34,131 nt of DNA. It comes from Pseudomonas viridiflava. GTDB taxonomy: Bacteria > Pseudomonadota > Gammaproteobacteria > Pseudomonadales > Pseudomonadaceae. The stretch covers positions 130,579 through 164,709 of the forward strand of contig NZ_LKEH01000035.1 of NCBI RefSeq assembly GCF_001642795.1, given 5' to 3'. Position 1 is the first letter of the stretch; each line of letters starts with the position of its first letter. A program made the translations under genes and the position numbers. The notes beneath the pieces are model-generated. The model saw only the letters and a list, made by a program, of their open reading frames with translations. It was not told the DNA's origin and made no database searches. Positions 32,423-34,131 of the stretch are shown one piece after another.

Positions 32423-32503
32423 TCATCCTCGCTGACATCCTTCTTATATAAGCAGCGGGCGCGGAGTGATTCGCGCCTGCCGGAAACCCTTTTGGAGTTT
32501 TTC

Positions 32504-33997
<1,494 letters not shown>

Positions 33998-34075
33998 GTC
34001 ATGGAGACCTGGATTGATCTGACCCCGTGTTTATTGGGAGCAGTGAAATAGATCTCAGGTTTTTGAAAATAACGG

Positions 34076-34103
34076 TTGACGCGCTCGTTGAGGTGTCTAT
34101 AAT
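34076..34103 (+). promoter_or_regulatory. Strong sigma-70 promoter, probably for a stable RNA operon
   Basis: -35 TTGACG (34076-34081), 16-bp spacer, perfect -10 TATAAT (34098-34103). AT-rich DNA just upstream (34047-34072) could be an UP element, and a GC-rich discriminator (TCGCCCC) follows the -10. These are features of growth-rate-controlled rRNA or tRNA promoters. The transcript would start about 34110 and leave the window, so the gene cannot be seen. Confidence 0.75.
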
Positions 34104-34131
34104 TCGCCCCACTTCCGGCGCAGACGGAAAC

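Overview
The window looks like chromosomal DNA of a Pseudomonas, most likely of the P. syringae group. This is judged from its GC-rich codon use, the family-level resemblance of nearly every protein to Pseudomonas counterparts, and two kinds of intergenic repeat typical of that group. The species call is inference; no rRNA gene lies inside the window. Coding density is high, with about 27 intact genes, one clear pseudogene and five gene-free stretches of more than 300 bases.

Layout. (1) 16-3405 is a copper-homeostasis block: copA and cueR overlap on the minus strand, a small secreted protein follows, and a divergent CopZ-like metallochaperone lies to its right. Two matching CueR-type promoters drive copA (minus) and the chaperone (plus). 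(2) 3754-8187 holds a Bcr/CflA-type exporter, a Cys-free MDR oxidoreductase with a divergent LysR regulator, and an ArsR-like regulator. (3) 8502-11675 holds adenine/adenosine deaminase, a 2-oxoglutarate/Fe(II)-type dioxygenase and a BMP-family binding protein. (4) 11826-15497 is a fecBCDE-like iron(III)-dicitrate ABC importer, without a receptor or FecIR. (5) 15785-19418 holds a ChaA-like Ca2+/H+ antiporter and a convergent 829-residue membrane-anchored protein of unknown function. (6) 19509-20864 is an 8-oxoguanine deaminase-type amidohydrolase. (7) 21267-22865 holds a short-chain dehydrogenase, a MerR-family regulator broken by an in-frame TAA, and a divergent four-helix membrane protein behind a MerR-type promoter. 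(8) 22962-29846 holds a nucleoside/purine-type ABC transporter (two permeases and a double ATPase), a YigZ/IMPACT protein, a RutR-like TetR regulator and a XanQ-like NCS2 permease. (9) 30043-33997 is the beta-alanine block bauR / bauA-bauC. The window ends in a near-consensus sigma-70 promoter that reads out of it, probably for a stable RNA operon.

How they work together. Purine uptake (BMP protein, ABC transporter, NCS2 permease) and purine deamination (adenine and 8-oxoguanine deaminases) are spread over 8.5-29.8 kb. They are interrupted by the iron-citrate importer and other cargo, so the binding protein lies about 11 kb from its likely permeases. From memory, the gene set resembles the P. 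aeruginosa PA0130-PA0148 neighbourhood, rearranged. The beta-alanine genes convert beta-alanine to malonate semialdehyde and then to acetyl-CoA.

I found no CRISPR array, insertion sequence, prophage or defence system. The most interesting signals are the paired CueR promoters with a chaperone that has lost an obvious ATG start, the broken merR beside an intact target promoter, the four-hairpin repeat at 8276-8465 with a relative at 16898-16931, the 829-residue orphan protein, and several well-formed operator-like palindromes.
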